From Dugong dugon (taxonomy: Eukaryota > Chordata > Mammalia > Sirenia > Dugongidae), in the NCBI GenBank assembly GCA_030035585.1, contig CM057482.1, positions 13,875,001 to 13,939,000 of the forward strand: a DNA stretch of 64,000 nt. Reading direction: 5' to 3'. Both the position numbers and the translations under genes were made by a program. Shown here piece after piece: positions 1-11,257 of the stretch. Each line of letters opens with the position of its first letter. Within the stretch, counting starts at the first letter, position 1. The notes under the pieces are model-generated. The model saw only the letters and a list, made by a program, of their open reading frames with translations, was not told where the DNA came from and made no database searches.

Positions 1-391
1 CATACAAAGAAATATTATTCAGCCATTGAAAGGAATGAAGTTCAAATGCAAGCTATGATATGGATGAACCTTGAAAATACTATGCTAAGTGAAAGAAGGC
101 AGACACAAAAAGACAAATTTTATTCCTTTTACTTATATGAAATATCTAGAATAGGCAAACATACATGTAGGGACCAACGTAGATTAGTGGTTATTAGTGG
201 CTGGTGGAAGCGGGGATGGGGAGTTACTGCTTAAGGGGCACTGAGTTTCTACTTGAGGTGATGAAAAATTTTGAAAATAAGTGGTGACGGTTGCACAACA
301 TGATGGATGTAATTACGGTAATGTCACTGAATTGAACACTTAAAATGGCAAATTATATGTTATATATATTTCACCATACACACACACAAAA
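1..391 (+). mobile_element. L1 3' end (old mammalian L1)
   Basis: It reads like the end of an L1M/L1P-type element: an ATTATTCAGCCATTGAAAGG-like start, a GATGAACCTTGAAAA block, a GGGGATGGGGAGT block, then TTGCACAACA and a TAAAATGGCAAATTATATGT-type tail. The element continues left of the window. Confidence 0.85.
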
Positions 392-1150
392 ATCCCATAA
401 ATTACCACGCTATGAGAAGCACATGGGAACCAAGGCCGAGGGAAGAGCAGATTCACCCCCCACCCCACGCTCCGTCCGGGCGTGCACTCACTGAGACAGT
501 GGTGGGTGGAATCGCCGGCGCCATATGCATTATTTCTTTCTTGTTTAACTGACTGTATAAAACTGTCTCGGGCCCAGCCTTGTGGGAACAGAGAGCCTTT
601 GTTCTATGTACATCCCACTTACAACAGCTGCTTGGAGGACCCTTGCCCTCCAGATGTTTCTGGTTACCCCATGACTGGCCCCACAGACCCTCAGAGCTGG
701 GAGGGAATGTGGACGTTCCTCAGGCCAGTCTATGGTGTTATACCTTGGAGGCACCAGCCCTGAGGAGGGAAGTGCTCTGTCCAAGGGCTCAGAGCGTGCA
801 GTGCCCGGTGTCCTGACTCCCCGCACAGTGCTCCCCCCAAGCCATGGAGGTAGAGAGCCTGGAAGCAGGGTGGGTGTGTCTGGTGAGGCAGGTGGGAGCA
901 GCTTAGCTCCTCAGTCGGATGGGGCGAGCCCTGAGGCTGTGGGCACAACCGCCATCCATGGGGAAGGAGGAAGGACACCTACAATTGATGGGCCTGCCTC
1001 CTGAGGACGTCCTGAGCCCACAGGCCCCCACGGCCTGCCTGAGGAAGGGGACATGTGGGTCCAGTCCCTCCTGGCCGGCCTCACTGCCCCCTATTCAATG
1101 TCTGGAACTCCCATCCCAGCGAAGCAATGATCACTGGTTATCCTCTTCAT
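392..1150. other. Unassigned sequence
   Basis: GC-rich sequence with short overlapping open frames on both strands and no recognised repeat, exon or motif. The frames conflict with each other and look accidental. Confidence 0.5.
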
Positions 1151-1362
1151 TAAAGGAGCCTTGGTGGCGCAATTGTTAAACGCTTGGCTGCTAACCAAAA
1201 GGTTGGCAGTTCAAACCCACCCAGCCACTCTGTGGGAGAAAGACCTGGTGATCTGCTTCCGTAAAGATTACAGTCAAGAAGCCCCTATGGGGCACTTCTA
1301 CTCTGTCACATGGGGTCTCTATGAGTCGAAAATGGACTAGATGGCACCTAACAACGACATCC
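1151..1362 (+). mobile_element. AfroSINE-type SINE, long subtype
   Basis: Head GGAGCCTTGGTGGCGCAAT with the tRNA-like B-box region GGTTGGCAGTTCAAACCCA, the GAAAGACCTGGTGATCTGCT insert of the longer subtype, and a CACCTAACAACGAC tail. Confidence 0.9.
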
Positions 1363-2265
1363 TTTTCATTGCGATGTGTCATCTTCATGTCGTGATTGCA
1401 TTTGATTTGGATCCCCAGGACGGCTTGAAGGCTGGGAGGGCCGTTTGCATTTTGGTTCCACAGAGGAGGAAAGGGAGGCTCAGGACAAGGATACGACAAG
1501 TCTGCAGAGAGATACTGGCCAACTTCAGAGCTGGGACTCTAAGTCTTTTCACCGCTGTGAAGAACTGGGGGCCCAGAGAGCCCAGCACTGGGGGCTGGGC
1601 AGTGCAGGTGTGGGGAGAGGCCCGCCTGCCCCAGAGCCAGCTGGCCTGTCCCCACAGGGGCCTCTGCCCCTCTCGTCTCTCCTCCCATTCCCTTCCTCAC
1701 CTGCTCCTCTCTCCAGCAGCCCCCCCCCCCAACTCTGCTCCCCTCAAACCCACACCAGGCTCTTTGTCCCGTTTCTCTCCCGGCTTCCTTTCTTTTCTTC
1801 TGACATCAGATAGGGGGCATCGGGGAGGGGGTTTCACTTGAGGAGCAGCGAACTCAGGGGAACAAAGGAGAGACTATTCCTTTAGCAAGGCTTTCTCTCC
1901 CTCTCTCTCTCTCTATGGAAAATGTAATCTCCTCCAGCCAGCGTGAGGATGGTGGATAATGTGTTCAAGATGGGGCTGGAAGTGCTGAGCAAGCAGGTCA
2001 AGTGGGGGCGGGGGGTGGGGGCTGGCAGCACTGGCTGGGGGCAGTGGTGGAGGGAGCCACTGCCCCAGAACCTGCTCAAGCGGAGCCATGGGCACCTTCA
2101 GGCCTTCCTGGGCTTGTAAGGCTTGTGGTTCACCTGGGCCCAGACACCTGGCAAGACCTGGACTCCTGGAGGCCAGGAAAACGAGGATGCCCCTCTGTTT
2201 GCCAGCACACCCCTTACTCTCCCTCCTACTACAAAGCCTTCATCAGAAATAGGAATTCTGTACGT
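1363..2265. other. Unassigned sequence with simple pyrimidine tracts
   Basis: No recognised family. It includes a C run near 1720-1730 and a (CT)n tract at about 1891-1914. The longest open frame (166 codons at 1341-1841) starts inside SINE sequence and is not convincing. Confidence 0.5.
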
Positions 2266-2268
2266 GTG

Positions 2269-2310
<42 letters not shown>
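2266..2310. repeat. (TG)n microsatellite
   Basis: About 45 bases of nearly pure TG with one or two interruptions near its start. Confidence 0.95.
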
Positions 2311-2325
2311 TGACTTGCCTATATA

Positions 2326-2985
2326 AATGCATTGTGGTGAAATATACATAACAAAACATTTGCCCTTCAACCACTTTTCTGTGTGCGATTCAGTGACATT
2401 AATTATATTCACCATGTTGTGCAACCATCACCGCTATTCATTTCTAAAATTTTTCATCACTCAAACAGAAACTCCAAAAAAACCCATTGCCACTGAGTTG
2501 ATTCCGACTCATAGTGACCCTACAGGACAGAGTAGAACTGCCTCCATAGGGTTTCCAAGGAGCTGCTGATGGATTCTAACTGCCGACCTTTTGGTTAGCA
2601 GACTGAGCTCTTAACCACTACGCCACCAGGGCTCCAAACTCAGTACCCCTTAAATAATGCCTTCCCATTTCCCTCTCCCTCCCACCCCTGGTCACCACTA
2701 ATAGACTCTGGTCTCTATATACTTGCCTACTCTAGCTATTTCATGTAAGTGGGGTCATACAATATTTGTCCTTCTGGATCTGACTCATTTCACTCAACAT
2801 AATGTTTTCAAGGTTCACCCACGTTGTAGCACGCATAGGGACTTCATTTCTCTTTATGGCTGAATAATATTACATTGCATGCATGTCCCACATTTTGCTG
2901 ATCCATCCATCTGTTGACAGACCCCTGGGTTGTTTCCACTTCTGGCTATTGTGAATAGTGCTGCAGTGAACGTTGGTGTCTTAGT
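2326..2985 (-). mobile_element. L1 3' region, antisense, split by a SINE
   Basis: The plus strand shows the complement of an old L1 3' end: TTGTGGTGAAATATACATAA, CAACCATCACCGCTATTCAT, then after the SINE TTTCACTCAACATAATGTTT, TGGCTGAATAATATTACATT and GTTGTTTCCACTTCTGGCTA. The SINE at 2477-2637 interrupts it. Confidence 0.85.
2477..2637 (-). mobile_element. AfroSINE-type SINE inside the L1
   Basis: Complement orientation: CCATTGCCACTGAGTTGATT at the left and CACTACGCCACCAGGGCTCC at the right. A-rich sequence at the left marks the 3' tail. Confidence 0.93.
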
Positions 2986-3064
2986 GTGTGTTTTAAACTA
3001 ACGTTTACACATAATGCTTATTATGTTCTCAGGAATTATGTATAGTACTTCATGTTACTTATGG

Positions 3065-3200
3065 TTTATGACCTCATTCATTCATTGATGAAAAAATATT
3101 CATTGAGTTCCTACTCTGTGCCAAGCACTGGGGGACGATAGAGAACATGAAGCTTCCAGTCTAGTAGAGGAGACCGGCAGGGCAAAAGGCAATTGCAGTG
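3065..3200 (-). mobile_element. L2 fragment
   Basis: TTGAGTTCCTACTCTGTGCC, then AGCACTGGGG and CTTCCAGTCTAGTAGAGGAG are the familiar complement of the L2 coding region. Confidence 0.5.
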
Positions 3201-3205
3201 CAGCA

Positions 3206-3475
3206 ATGGTTCTCAAAGCAGGTCCCAGAGCTCTTAGCATGAGCCTCGCCTGAGAGCTTGTTAGAAATGCAACACCTTGGGCCCCACTCCAGACCTAGAG
3301 ATGTGCAGACAGGACTGGGAGCCTTGTTTAAAGGATCTAACTGAAGAAGCAGATCTATGAGCCCCTGGACAAGACAGAACCAGAAACCAGACTTGCAGAG
3401 GTGAGGCCCAGCATCTGTGTTTTAACAAGCCCTCCAGGGGATGCTGATGCGTGCCTAAGTTTGAGAATCTCAGTA
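3206..3475. mobile_element. MER5A-like hAT-Charlie fragment, with extra internal sequence
   Basis: AATGGTTCTCAAAGCAGGTC at one end and GGGATGCTGATGCGTG plus TTTGAGAATCTCAG at the other fit MER5A. The 270-base span is longer than the usual length of about 190. Confidence 0.55.
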
Positions 3476-3554
3476 ATACAGCATGAGAAATGCTTACCCA
3501 AGGGAAACACAGGCATGGCGCCCCTCGCTGGGCTCGGAAAACCCCACCGCCATT

Positions 3555-3955
3555 GCAGTAAAATCCACACCTTCACCAGGCCTTATGAGACTGTGGGTCG
3601 CCCCACTGCTGCTCACCTCTCTGTCTCCACTTCCTGGGCTGCTGTGTATCCTGGGCAAAGCTGGGCCTTTCTCATTCCTTCAGGGCTCAGCTCCAATGCC
3701 ACTTCCTCAAAGAGGCTGTCTCTGACCACCTGTCACTCCCTGTCTTACCACCCTGCCTCATCCTCCTCAGAGCCCTTTACACTGTCAGAGGCTGTCTGGC
3801 TCACATACATTTCCATTGTCCACAGCTCCCAGTAGAATACGAGCTGCAAGGGAGCTAGGACCTTGTCTCCGTCAGGTTTGTAGCTGTAGATACCCCAGCA
3901 CTCAGAACACTGCCTGGCAGAGGAGGTCCTGGAAATACAGTCCTTGAATGAATTA
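3555..3955 (+). mobile_element. L2 3' end
   Basis: TTCCTTCAGGGCTCAGCTCC, CAAAGAGGCTGTCTCTGACC, then the CACTGCCTGGCAGAG and TTGAATGAAT terminal blocks of L2 in the sense direction. Confidence 0.8.
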
Positions 3956-4210
3956 GCTAACTACCCGGCTTAGTGGGATGACTGTACCCAATATACTGCT
4001 ATTTGGGGCCACTGACTGCAGGCCCTCTTTTGTCATCCAGTACCTGGTGGCCCAGCTGTGAGACTAGAACAAACTCTAACAGATGAACCAACAGACCCCA
4101 CATAGTGGCCCGAGGCAAGCTATTACCTGGGCCTCTGCGTTCTCATCTACCAAATGTGATGGAAAATATTTGGGCTGCTTACCGTGCCCCCCACCCCCGG
4201 GGTTTGAGGG

Positions 4211-4370
4211 GCAGTGGTTCCCAAACGTGGCTGGTCATCAGAATCAGCTGGAAAGTTACAAATGCAGGTTCCTGGGCCCTACCTCCAGAAGGCTCTGATT
4301 CAGCCAGTCTGGGATAGGGCCCAGGAATCTGTATTTTTAAAAGTTCCTAATATGCAGGTGAACTGTACTG
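4211..4370. mobile_element. MER5A-like hAT-Charlie fragment
   Basis: CAGTGGTTCCCAAACGTGGC, CATCAGAATCAGCTGG, TCTGATTCAGCCAGTCTGGG and AGGTGAACTGTACTGAAG follow the MER5A order. Confidence 0.65.
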
Positions 4371-4567
4371 AAGAAGCGGAACAAGGCGCCCTGGACAAGA
4401 GAAAACGCACTTCCGCCCAGAAACTTTCACTACCTCGTGACCAGAGCAACCTCCTCAGCTGCCCGGTGACAGTCCTGGGTTGGGTATTTTTGGATTTTGT
4501 CATAATAAAACATGTAAGAAATACTTACTTTAACTGGTACCAAAAAGTGCTAACTTATTTAAACTGT

Positions 4568-5000
4568 ATTATTAAAAAAAAATTTTCTTTTAGATTATAA
4601 AGGTGATACATGTTTGTTATAAGCACTGATACTGCCCAAAACAACGCAGACCCATTGCCGTCGAGCCAATTCTGACTCGCAGAGACCCTATAGACACGGA
4701 AGAAGTGCCCCACGGGGTTTCCAAGGCTGTAATCTTTACGGAAGCAGACTGCCGCATCGTTCTCCTGATTCATACTGCAGAACTGTGCAGAGTAAAAGGC
4801 AAAAGCCTTCTCCTTCCCCTTCCCAGCCCAACTCTCTACAGGTAACTACCGTAGGCCCCATGGGGTGAGATATTCACTAGACATTTATGTAAAAAATTTA
4901 AAAAAATAAGGTCATTCTACCTATGAGGTTCTGCAGTGTGCTTTTTTCACTTAATTATTTTATACATGGACAACTTTCTGTGTTGGTATATATTATTGGT
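4568..5000 (-). mobile_element. L1 3' UTR-like fragment, left part
   Basis: AT-rich blocks (AAAGGTGATACATGTTTGTT, GTGCTTTTTTCACTTAATTA, TTTCTGTGTTGGTATATATT) resemble an old L1 3' end and appear to continue at 5988. The orientation is my best guess. Confidence 0.45.
4637..4771 (-). mobile_element. AfroSINE-type SINE, truncated
   Basis: CCCATTGCCGTCGAGCCAAT through CTGTAATCTTTACGGAAGCA to TTCTCCTGA; the tRNA-like head is missing. Confidence 0.88.
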
Positions 5001-5002
5001 GT

Positions 5003-5203
5003 TGTTGATTGCTGTTGAGTTGATCCCGATTCATGGTGACCCCATGTGTGCAGAGAAGGACTGCTCCATAGAGCTTTCAAGGCTGTGACCTTTCAGAAGC
5101 AGATTGCCAGGCCTGTCTTCTGATGCACCTCTGGGTGGGTTTGAACTGCCAACCTTTTGGCTAGTAGTCGAGTGCTTAACCGTTTGTGCAAACCAGGGAC
5201 TCC
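5003..5203 (-). mobile_element. AfroSINE-type SINE, long subtype
   Basis: GTTGATTGCTGTTGAGTTGA at the tail side and CTTAACCGTTTGTGCAAACC plus AGGGACTCCT at the head side. Confidence 0.9.
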
Positions 5204-5741
5204 TGTCAGCGTATAGGGTGCCACCCTTAAACTTGGTGACCAGGGCCTCTGCCCTTCTTTGGTTGTGCCCCTCTCGACGAGGCCAAGGCGACAGGCCCAC
5301 CTAGAGCCCATGTCCCCTTAGTATGGAGACCCAGGACACTAGAATCCTCTGCCCCAACAGCCAGAGCCTGCTGCCAGGGCCTGCTCAGGCCTCTTTCTTG
5401 GGTCTGTCTTTCTGATGCTGTATCATACCACCAATGGTGTGCACACTCCTAGGCCTGAGGGGTAACCAAGGGGTGGTTGTTTGCCAGGGGTGTGGACAGA
5501 GCTTGGATGTGCAGGTAGACGTGTCCACACGTGCAAGGCCCCTCAGTTATTCAGTGGGAACTGCAAACGGAAAGAAAAGATGGTGGGCAGTGGGCCAGAG
5601 TCTCCATTTGCTTTCTTGCCCCAGGCCCCTCAGATGTCAGAGGTGGCCCTGGTACAGATAATATAGAAGTAGATGGTATAGCTCTACCTCCTTCTTCCCG
5701 GCCTGCACCTCATGGGCAGCCATCACTCATCTGTCAGTGAA
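5204..5741. other. Unassigned block between a SINE and an RTE fragment
   Basis: About 540 bases of GC-rich sequence with no recognised family, flanked by retroelements and seemingly inside an L1 relic. Confidence 0.4.
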
Positions 5742-5985
5742 AGCTTGCATGCTGCTAGGATGCTGAACAGGATTCAGTGGAGCTTCCAGATTAAGACAGA
5801 GCAGGAAGAAAGGCTTGGTGATCTTCTTCCGAGCATCAGCCAACAAAAATCCTGTGGATCACAATGGTCCCATCTGCAACCTGTCATGGACGGTGCAGGC
5901 CCGGGAAGCATTTCGTTTCGATATGCGTGGGATCGCCATGAGTCAAGGGCCGACTCGATGGCAAGTAACAACCACCTTATTCTTT
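5742..5985 (+). mobile_element. Non-autonomous RTE fragment (5' part joined to 3' tail)
   Basis: GCTTCCAGATTAAGACAGAG and GGAAGAAAGGCTTGGTGATC match the RTE 5' region seen at 41460 and 44500. It then jumps to the 3' end CATGAGTCAAGGGCCGACTC and AAGTAACAACC. Confidence 0.75.
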
Positions 5986-5987
5986 AT

Positions 5988-6130
5988 AGTGGTTACACAG
6001 TGTCATACTTTTCTTTTCCCCTACTGGTGGATATGTCAATTATTTCAGCCATTTTCCTGTTGATAGATGTTTAGGTCCTTTTCAAAATTTTTCCTATTAT
6101 GCAAGCCTTTTTATCAATACTAATCAATTA
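5988..6130 (-). mobile_element. L1 3' UTR-like fragment, right part
   Basis: CTTATTCTTTATAGTGGTTA, ACTGGTGGATATGTCAATTA and TTTAGGTCCTTTTCAAAATT continue the L1-like sequence that stops near 5000. Confidence 0.45.
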
Positions 6131-6131
6131 A

Positions 6132-6268
6132 AGGGGCCCTGGTGGCTCAGTGGTTGAGTATTCGGCAACTAACCAAAAAGGTGGCAGTTCAAATCCACCA
6201 GCCGCTTGTTGGAAACTCAATGGAGCAGTTCTACTCTGTCCTATGTGCTCGATAATCAACTGAAAGGC
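6132..6268 (+). mobile_element. AfroSINE-type SINE, decayed tail
   Basis: GGGGCCCTGGTGGCTCAGTG head and GGAGCAGTTCTACTCTGTCC body. The hairpin tail is degraded to TGTGCTCGATAATCAACTGA. Confidence 0.88.
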
Positions 6269-6801
6269 TTCCATGCGCAAAGCCCACGCAGGTTACTCCG
6301 AAGGCTGGAAGGGGAGCCAGTCCTTCTCGTCTCAGGCCCGGGGTCTGTTGACAAGCATCATTACAGCTGTCGATTTCACAAGCTTGGCTCTCTGGTTTTT
6401 TCCTGGCGACTTTTGGTTCCACCTCAGGTTACGTGCAAACCGCATTTTTCCTAAGTTGCAGAAGTACTTAGAACAGAAGAGGGAAGAATGAAGGAAGGTG
6501 ACTACAAAGGAAGTTCTTAACCCATTTGAAGGGAACATGACGGCCTGACCCACTGACCGGGAGGCTAACAGCGCCCAGGTTGGTGCCATTTAGTTAAAGG
6601 GTGTCAACATCTCAGAGCCCCTCCCCTCCCCACACCCTGCATGCCAGGCACACGGGGTGCTTGTTCTGTTTTCAACATGCCTGGCACTCTCTCCTCCCTG
6701 CCTCTGCTCATGCGGGCAGTCCTCTCATCCCAAACTTGCTGACTGTCCCCATTCCATCTAAGTGCCTCTTCCTCCCGGAAGCTCTCCTTGATCTCTCAGC
6801 A

Positions 6802-6958
6802 GGAACCTGTTTCCATCAAGTCAATCCTGACTCGTATCAACCGTATAGGACAGAGCAGAACTGCCCTACAGGGTTTTCAAAGAGTAGCTGGTGGATTCAA
6901 ACTGCCGACCCTTTGGTTAGCAGCCTGAGCTCTTAACCACTAAGCCAGCAGGGCTCCT
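6802..6958 (-). mobile_element. AfroSINE-type SINE
   Basis: Complement orientation from TTTCCATCAAGTCAATCCTG to ACTAAGCCAGCAGGGCTCCT. Confidence 0.92.
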
Positions 6959-7034
6959 CTCTGCTGGAAGCCCTTTCCCAATTCCCATGGTGCTTTGCTT
7001 GTACTTCTCTTGTCTATGCCTATTGTCTCCTCTA

Positions 7035-7680
7035 GATAAAAGCAACATCATGCTACACGGAGAAAATATCGAAGTTGTTGAGGGTTTCACTTTACTTGGA
7101 TCCACAATCAACACCCATGGAAGCAGCAGTCAAGATGTATTGCATTGGGTAAATCTGCTGCAAAAGACCTCTTTATAGTGTTAAAAAGTAAAGATATCAC
7201 TTTGAGGACTAAGGTGCACCTAACCCAAGCCATGGTATTTTCAATCGCCTCGGATGCATGTGAAAGCTGGATAATGAATAAGGAAGACCGAAGAAGAAGT
7301 GATACATTATGGTGTTAGTGAAGAATAGTGAATACACCATGGACTGCCAGGAGAATGAGCACATCTATCTTGGAAGAAGTACAGCCAGAATGCTCCTTAG
7401 AAGCAAGATGGCGAGACTTGGCCTCATGAACTTTGGGCATGTTATCAGGAGGAAACAGCCCCTGGAGAAGGACATCATGATTGGTAAAGTACAGGGTCAG
7501 TGAAAAGAGGAAGACCCCCAAGGAGATGGATTGACACAGTGGCTGCAACAATGGGCTCAAACAGAGCAACGATTGTGAGGGTGACACAGGACTGGGCAAC
7601 GTTTCAATCTGTTATACATAAGGTTGCTACGAGTTGTGGCCAACTCAATGGTACCTAACAAAAATAACAGACAACAGCGA
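7035..7680 (+). mobile_element. RTE-clade LINE, 3' part of the reverse-transcriptase gene, decayed
   Basis: It aligns by eye with the copy at 17010-17813 and keeps GGATCCACAATCAACACCCA, TGGACTGCCAGGAGAATGAG, GGGCATGTTATCAGGAGGAA and GGATTGACACAGTGGCTGCA. Several frameshifts and stops (for example TAG after GACCTCTTTA) make it a dead copy. The 3' end keeps the hairpin GAGTT-GTGGCC-AACTC (7631-7646). The family is a host LINE related to BovB/RTE elements known from elephants. Confidence 0.88.
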
Positions 7681-8258
7681 GACAGTGACTCATCTTTAAA
7701 TCCCCCCTCAGTGCTGGCCACAGTGCGTTGAACACAGTCAAGACTCAATAACTGATTGTCAAGTGAATAAACAAATGGAAAAATGGAGGAGGCCACTCGT
7801 TTTGCAAAGACAAGCTGAGTCTTCACTCTGTTTCTTGAGGTGTAGCTGGGACCAGAGCTGGGCTGAGCTTTCTTGGGCCCCATTTGCAGATGGACCACCA
7901 ACTTTGGGGTGCGCCTGGCCCAGCTCTCCCCGGCAAGGTGGCGGGGGTCTGTTCTCCCTCGAGAGAAGCCAAGCAGACAGTAAAAATCCTCCTTCTCTTT
8001 TCAAAATGCCTGAGCTCCCTTGCTTGTTTTTCAAGTCATGCTCAGCATTTTTTTCCCAGTTTTATAACCATTCTCTCCTGTGAAAATGAAACATAAACAC
8101 AGCTGTAGTTTGGACAGATGTTTCCCTGTGGAATGTATAGCTTTAATTTCTCGGTATGTGTGAGTCTGACAGCTCCTTAGCCATGGCCTGGTAGCAAGGA
8201 AAGGGACTCAGGAACTCCCTGCTCTTCATCCTGGGTGGAGTGTTTCCTTTGGTTCATA

Positions 8259-8443
8259 AGGTGCCTTGGTGGCACAATGGTTAATTGCTCAGCTGCTAAC
8301 TGAAAGGTTGGCTGTTCAAACCCACCCAGTGGCTCCATGGGAGAAGGGCCTTGTGATCTGCTCCTGTGAAGATTTCAGCCTAGAAAACCCTATGGGGCAA
8401 TTGTACTCTGTCACTATGTCACAGCACCCAACAACAAAGCAAC
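8259..8443 (+). mobile_element. AfroSINE-type SINE, long subtype
   Basis: GGTGCCTTGGTGGCACAATG head, GTGATCTGCTCCTGTGAAGA insert and CACCCAACAACAAAGCAAC tail. Confidence 0.9.
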
Positions 8444-8449
8444 AATGTA

Positions 8450-8660
8450 ATTAGGATGGTAATACTTTATATGTGATCAGCATACAAACCCAAAAGCTCA
8501 TTTCATTGTACTCACAACTGAGGGAGGCAACTGGGCAAGGAATACTTTTCCTGTTTGACTGGGGAAGAAACCAAGGTCCAGAGAATGTTAGGATTCACCC
8601 CAAATCACACAGCTGGGTAGAGGCTGAGGTCAAACAGAAACTCCAGTGCTCTTTCCATCA
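8450..8660 (-). mobile_element. MIR
   Basis: GACTGGGGAAGAAACCAAGG, then AAATCACACAGCTGGGTAGA: the complement of the MIR core. Confidence 0.6.
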
Positions 8661-8749
8661 GCCACGTGGCTTTGTGTAATGGAGGGGAAAAGAAGGCTTG
8701 GAGACTAGAGGACAGATGCCCCTTTTCAATCACAGCCTTGTTGACATGT

Positions 8750-8840
8750 TTATGGTTAACTTTGATCTAACCCCAGATGGGCTAAGTGACCTGGCATCTC
8801 CGGGCCTCAGTTTCCTCATCTGTAAAATGATGGGCTTGGG
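8750..8840 (+). mobile_element. MIR
   Basis: CGGGCCTCAGTTTCCTCATC followed by TGTAAAATGATGGGCTTGGG, the sense MIR core. Confidence 0.7.
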
Positions 8841-8844
8841 CAAG

Positions 8845-9120
8845 TTCAGTTCAAAGAAATAGCTATTGAGCACTCACTGTGGGCTGGTGCTGTGGATTTA
8901 AAGATGAATGAAGCCCACCCCTCATCTGGGAGGGGCAGAGAGACCTACACCCACTGATTTCAGTGTGGAGGACCATGTTATGAGAGAGGGGTGCCCAGGT
9001 GTGGTGGGGCCCAGAGGAAAGTCACCGTTCATCCATCTGGGAAAGCTTCCTGGAGACGGTGACTCCTGGATAGTCCTTGAAGGGTGAACAGGTGTCACCC
9101 AGGTGAAGAAGGGCTGGGGG
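8845..9120 (-). mobile_element. L2 fragment
   Basis: GCTATTGAGCACTCACTGTG, then CACCCCTCATCTGGGAGGGG and GGGAAAGCTTCCTGGAGACG fit complement L2. Confidence 0.5.
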
Positions 9121-9570
9121 CCACAGGGGGTAACAAGAGCTCTCTGAGTCCCTCATGGTACCAGCGCTTAGGTGTGTTATTTCTAATGTGATTCTCAAGG
9201 TGGTGGCTGGTGTGGGGATGGACCCAGATGTGACAGACAAGTCTACGCCTCCAGGAGCTTGTGGCTGAGTCATCCTAAACCTGAGCTCACATACATCTCT
9301 GTTCTTCCTCCCCATCGTGTCTCTCTGACATTCCAAGACCCCCTCCTTCTGCCATTACTTATCCGGAGAACTCTATTGACAGCGGTCCTAAGTATAGACA
9401 GATGGTTAGTTGCCTGCATGAGTTGGCAAACGTCACACTGTCCCCCTGATAGGGGTACCCTCACCTGCTTTCTGGGGTCCCTAAATTCCTACCATTGGTC
9501 ACTCCTTCAGATTCAGGCATTGAGGGTCACTCTCAAAGTAAGACTGGAAAAGAGTTCACCTATGAATCTA
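9121..9570. other. Unassigned sequence
   Basis: No recognised repeat or exon. Confidence 0.4.
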
Positions 9571-9777
9571 TGGGAGTCCCTGGGTGGTGCAAGTAGTTAA
9601 TGCACTCAGCTGCTAACCAAAAGGTTGGAGGTTCGAGTCCACCTAGATGTGCAGTGGAAGAAAGGACTGGTGATCTACTTCTGAAAAATCAACCATTGAA
9701 AACCCTGTGGAACACAGTTCTACTCTGACACCATGGGGTCACCATGAGTGAGAATTAACTTGATAGTAACTGGTTTA
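9571..9777 (+). mobile_element. AfroSINE-type SINE, long subtype
   Basis: GGAGTCCCTGGGTGGTGCAA head, AAAGGTTGGAGGTTCGAGTC B-box region, GAAAAATCAACCATTGAAAA body. Confidence 0.92.
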
Positions 9778-9825
9778 CTGGGATGAATCCATGAGGATCC
9801 CAGACCTCTTAAAAAGGAGTAAGTC

Positions 9826-9990
9826 AGTGGTTCCAGAGCCTTTCTGGGTGTTTATTAAAAATACATGTTCCCAGGTCCTACCTCGAGGGATTCTGATTTT
9901 GTAGGTCTTGGATCAGCCTGAAGAATAAGGAAACTTATTCTGAAGTTTCACAAGTGATTCTGTTTTGCAGCCAGCTTTGGGAACCCCTGG
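9826..9990. mobile_element. MER5A-like fragment
   Basis: CAGTGGTTCCAGAGCC at one end and TTTGGGAACCCCTG at the other, with GATTCTGATTTTGTAGGTCT between. Confidence 0.5.
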
Positions 9991-10149
9991 ATTATACCAC
10001 TAGGTGATCATCAGGCTCTGAAATAATGTAACACAGCGGACTTGGGCAAGATACACAATCTAGAAACAGTGAAGAAACATTCTGTTATTCCCTCCTCTAC
10101 TTTCAAAGCATTTAATATGAACAAGCAAATAAAAGAGTGCATGGAAGGA

Positions 10150-10315
10150 TGATTTGGGGGCTTATTATGCCCAGGGATTGTGCTCGCTGCCTTCTTTGTT
10201 ACTAGTTTATTTAACTCTTCCAACAACAGTATTCCCCTGTTGGAGCTGTGGGAGCTGCAATACAGAGAAGCTAGGTGACTCACCCAAGGCCACCTGGCTG
10301 ATCAAGGGGCAGCTC
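10150..10315 (-). mobile_element. MIR
   Basis: GGCTTATTATGCCCAGGGAT, then AACTCTTCCAACAACAG and AAGCTAGGTGACTCACCCAA follow the MIR complement. Confidence 0.6.
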
Positions 10316-10875
10316 TTCGGTCCCCTCCCCATCTCTGTGAGGTACGTGAGGTGTGACCTTAGTGCCTGAATCTGAAAGAGTGGCCAATGGTAGGAGTGTA
10401 GGTACCCCAGAAAGCAGAGGACACAGAAGCTCTGTGCTCCATCCGGGAATTCCTATGATGCATCAGGGAATCGTTTGTCATGCAGAATCCTTCTAAGAGC
10501 TTTCCGTCTGGTTCAAACCTCAGACTGATGTTCCCTCTCCCTCTGGATCGTGACGAATGGCTAGTCTTACAGAACTGTTATTTTGAGAAGCCATAAGGCT
10601 GTGGACTAACTTGCACCATTGAAGGGTGAAGTCTGTCATTACATTTTTGGAAAAGTCCTCATCCGTAAAGTCCTCTTCCTTGGGCTGCAAAATCATTGAC
10701 TCAGTGGTTGGAAAGAGGCAGAGGAGAAAGGACAGAGCGAACAGCTCCGGGAGCTGGGCCAGGCCACCGTCTACCACACACCTACCCTCCTGCCTGCCTG
10801 CAACTCAGCTGAGCCTTCCAAGCACTTCAGGGAAAGGAGAAGAACAGGAAGTCTCAACCTCCCCCACGTAAACCT

Positions 10876-11034
10876 ATAAAAACCTATCTCCATCAAGTCC
10901 ATTCCAACTCACAGCGACCCTATATAACAGAGTAGAACTGCCCCATAGGGTTTCCGAGGAGCAGCTGGTGGATTTGAACCGTCAACCTTTTGGTTAGCAG
11001 CCGAGCTCTTAACCACTGCACCACCAGGGCTCCA
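10876..11034 (-). mobile_element. AfroSINE-type SINE
   Basis: Complement orientation from AAACCTATCTCCATCAAGTC to ACTGCACCACCAGGGCTCCA. Confidence 0.93.
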
Positions 11035-11257
11035 GGGGCCAACATTCCCAAACCCTTTATAGCAAGAACATCCAGCTTTGAGCTTCCCTGGGATTTTGCT
11101 TGGGTCACACCTAGACTTCTAATACCTCTCTGTCTCTCTCTCCTCTCTTCCTTCTGTTGGCTGTGCCAAAGATACAAAGATGAATAAAGGCAAGGCTTAC
11201 CTCTGGGGGTTCATAGCCCCCTCCTTTCCTCTTTCCTCTCTCTTAGAAAGAAAAAAA

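Larger units (their letters stand above)
6600..7775 (+). mobile_element. L2 element carrying a SINE and an RTE insertion
   Basis: L2-like blocks flank two insertions: CCTGCCTCTGCTCATGC and CGGAAGCTCTCCTTGATCTC on the left; GCCCTTTCCCAATTCCCATG in the middle; ACAGTCAAGACTCAATAACT on the right. The SINE is at 6802-6958 and the RTE at 7035-7680. Confidence 0.6.
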
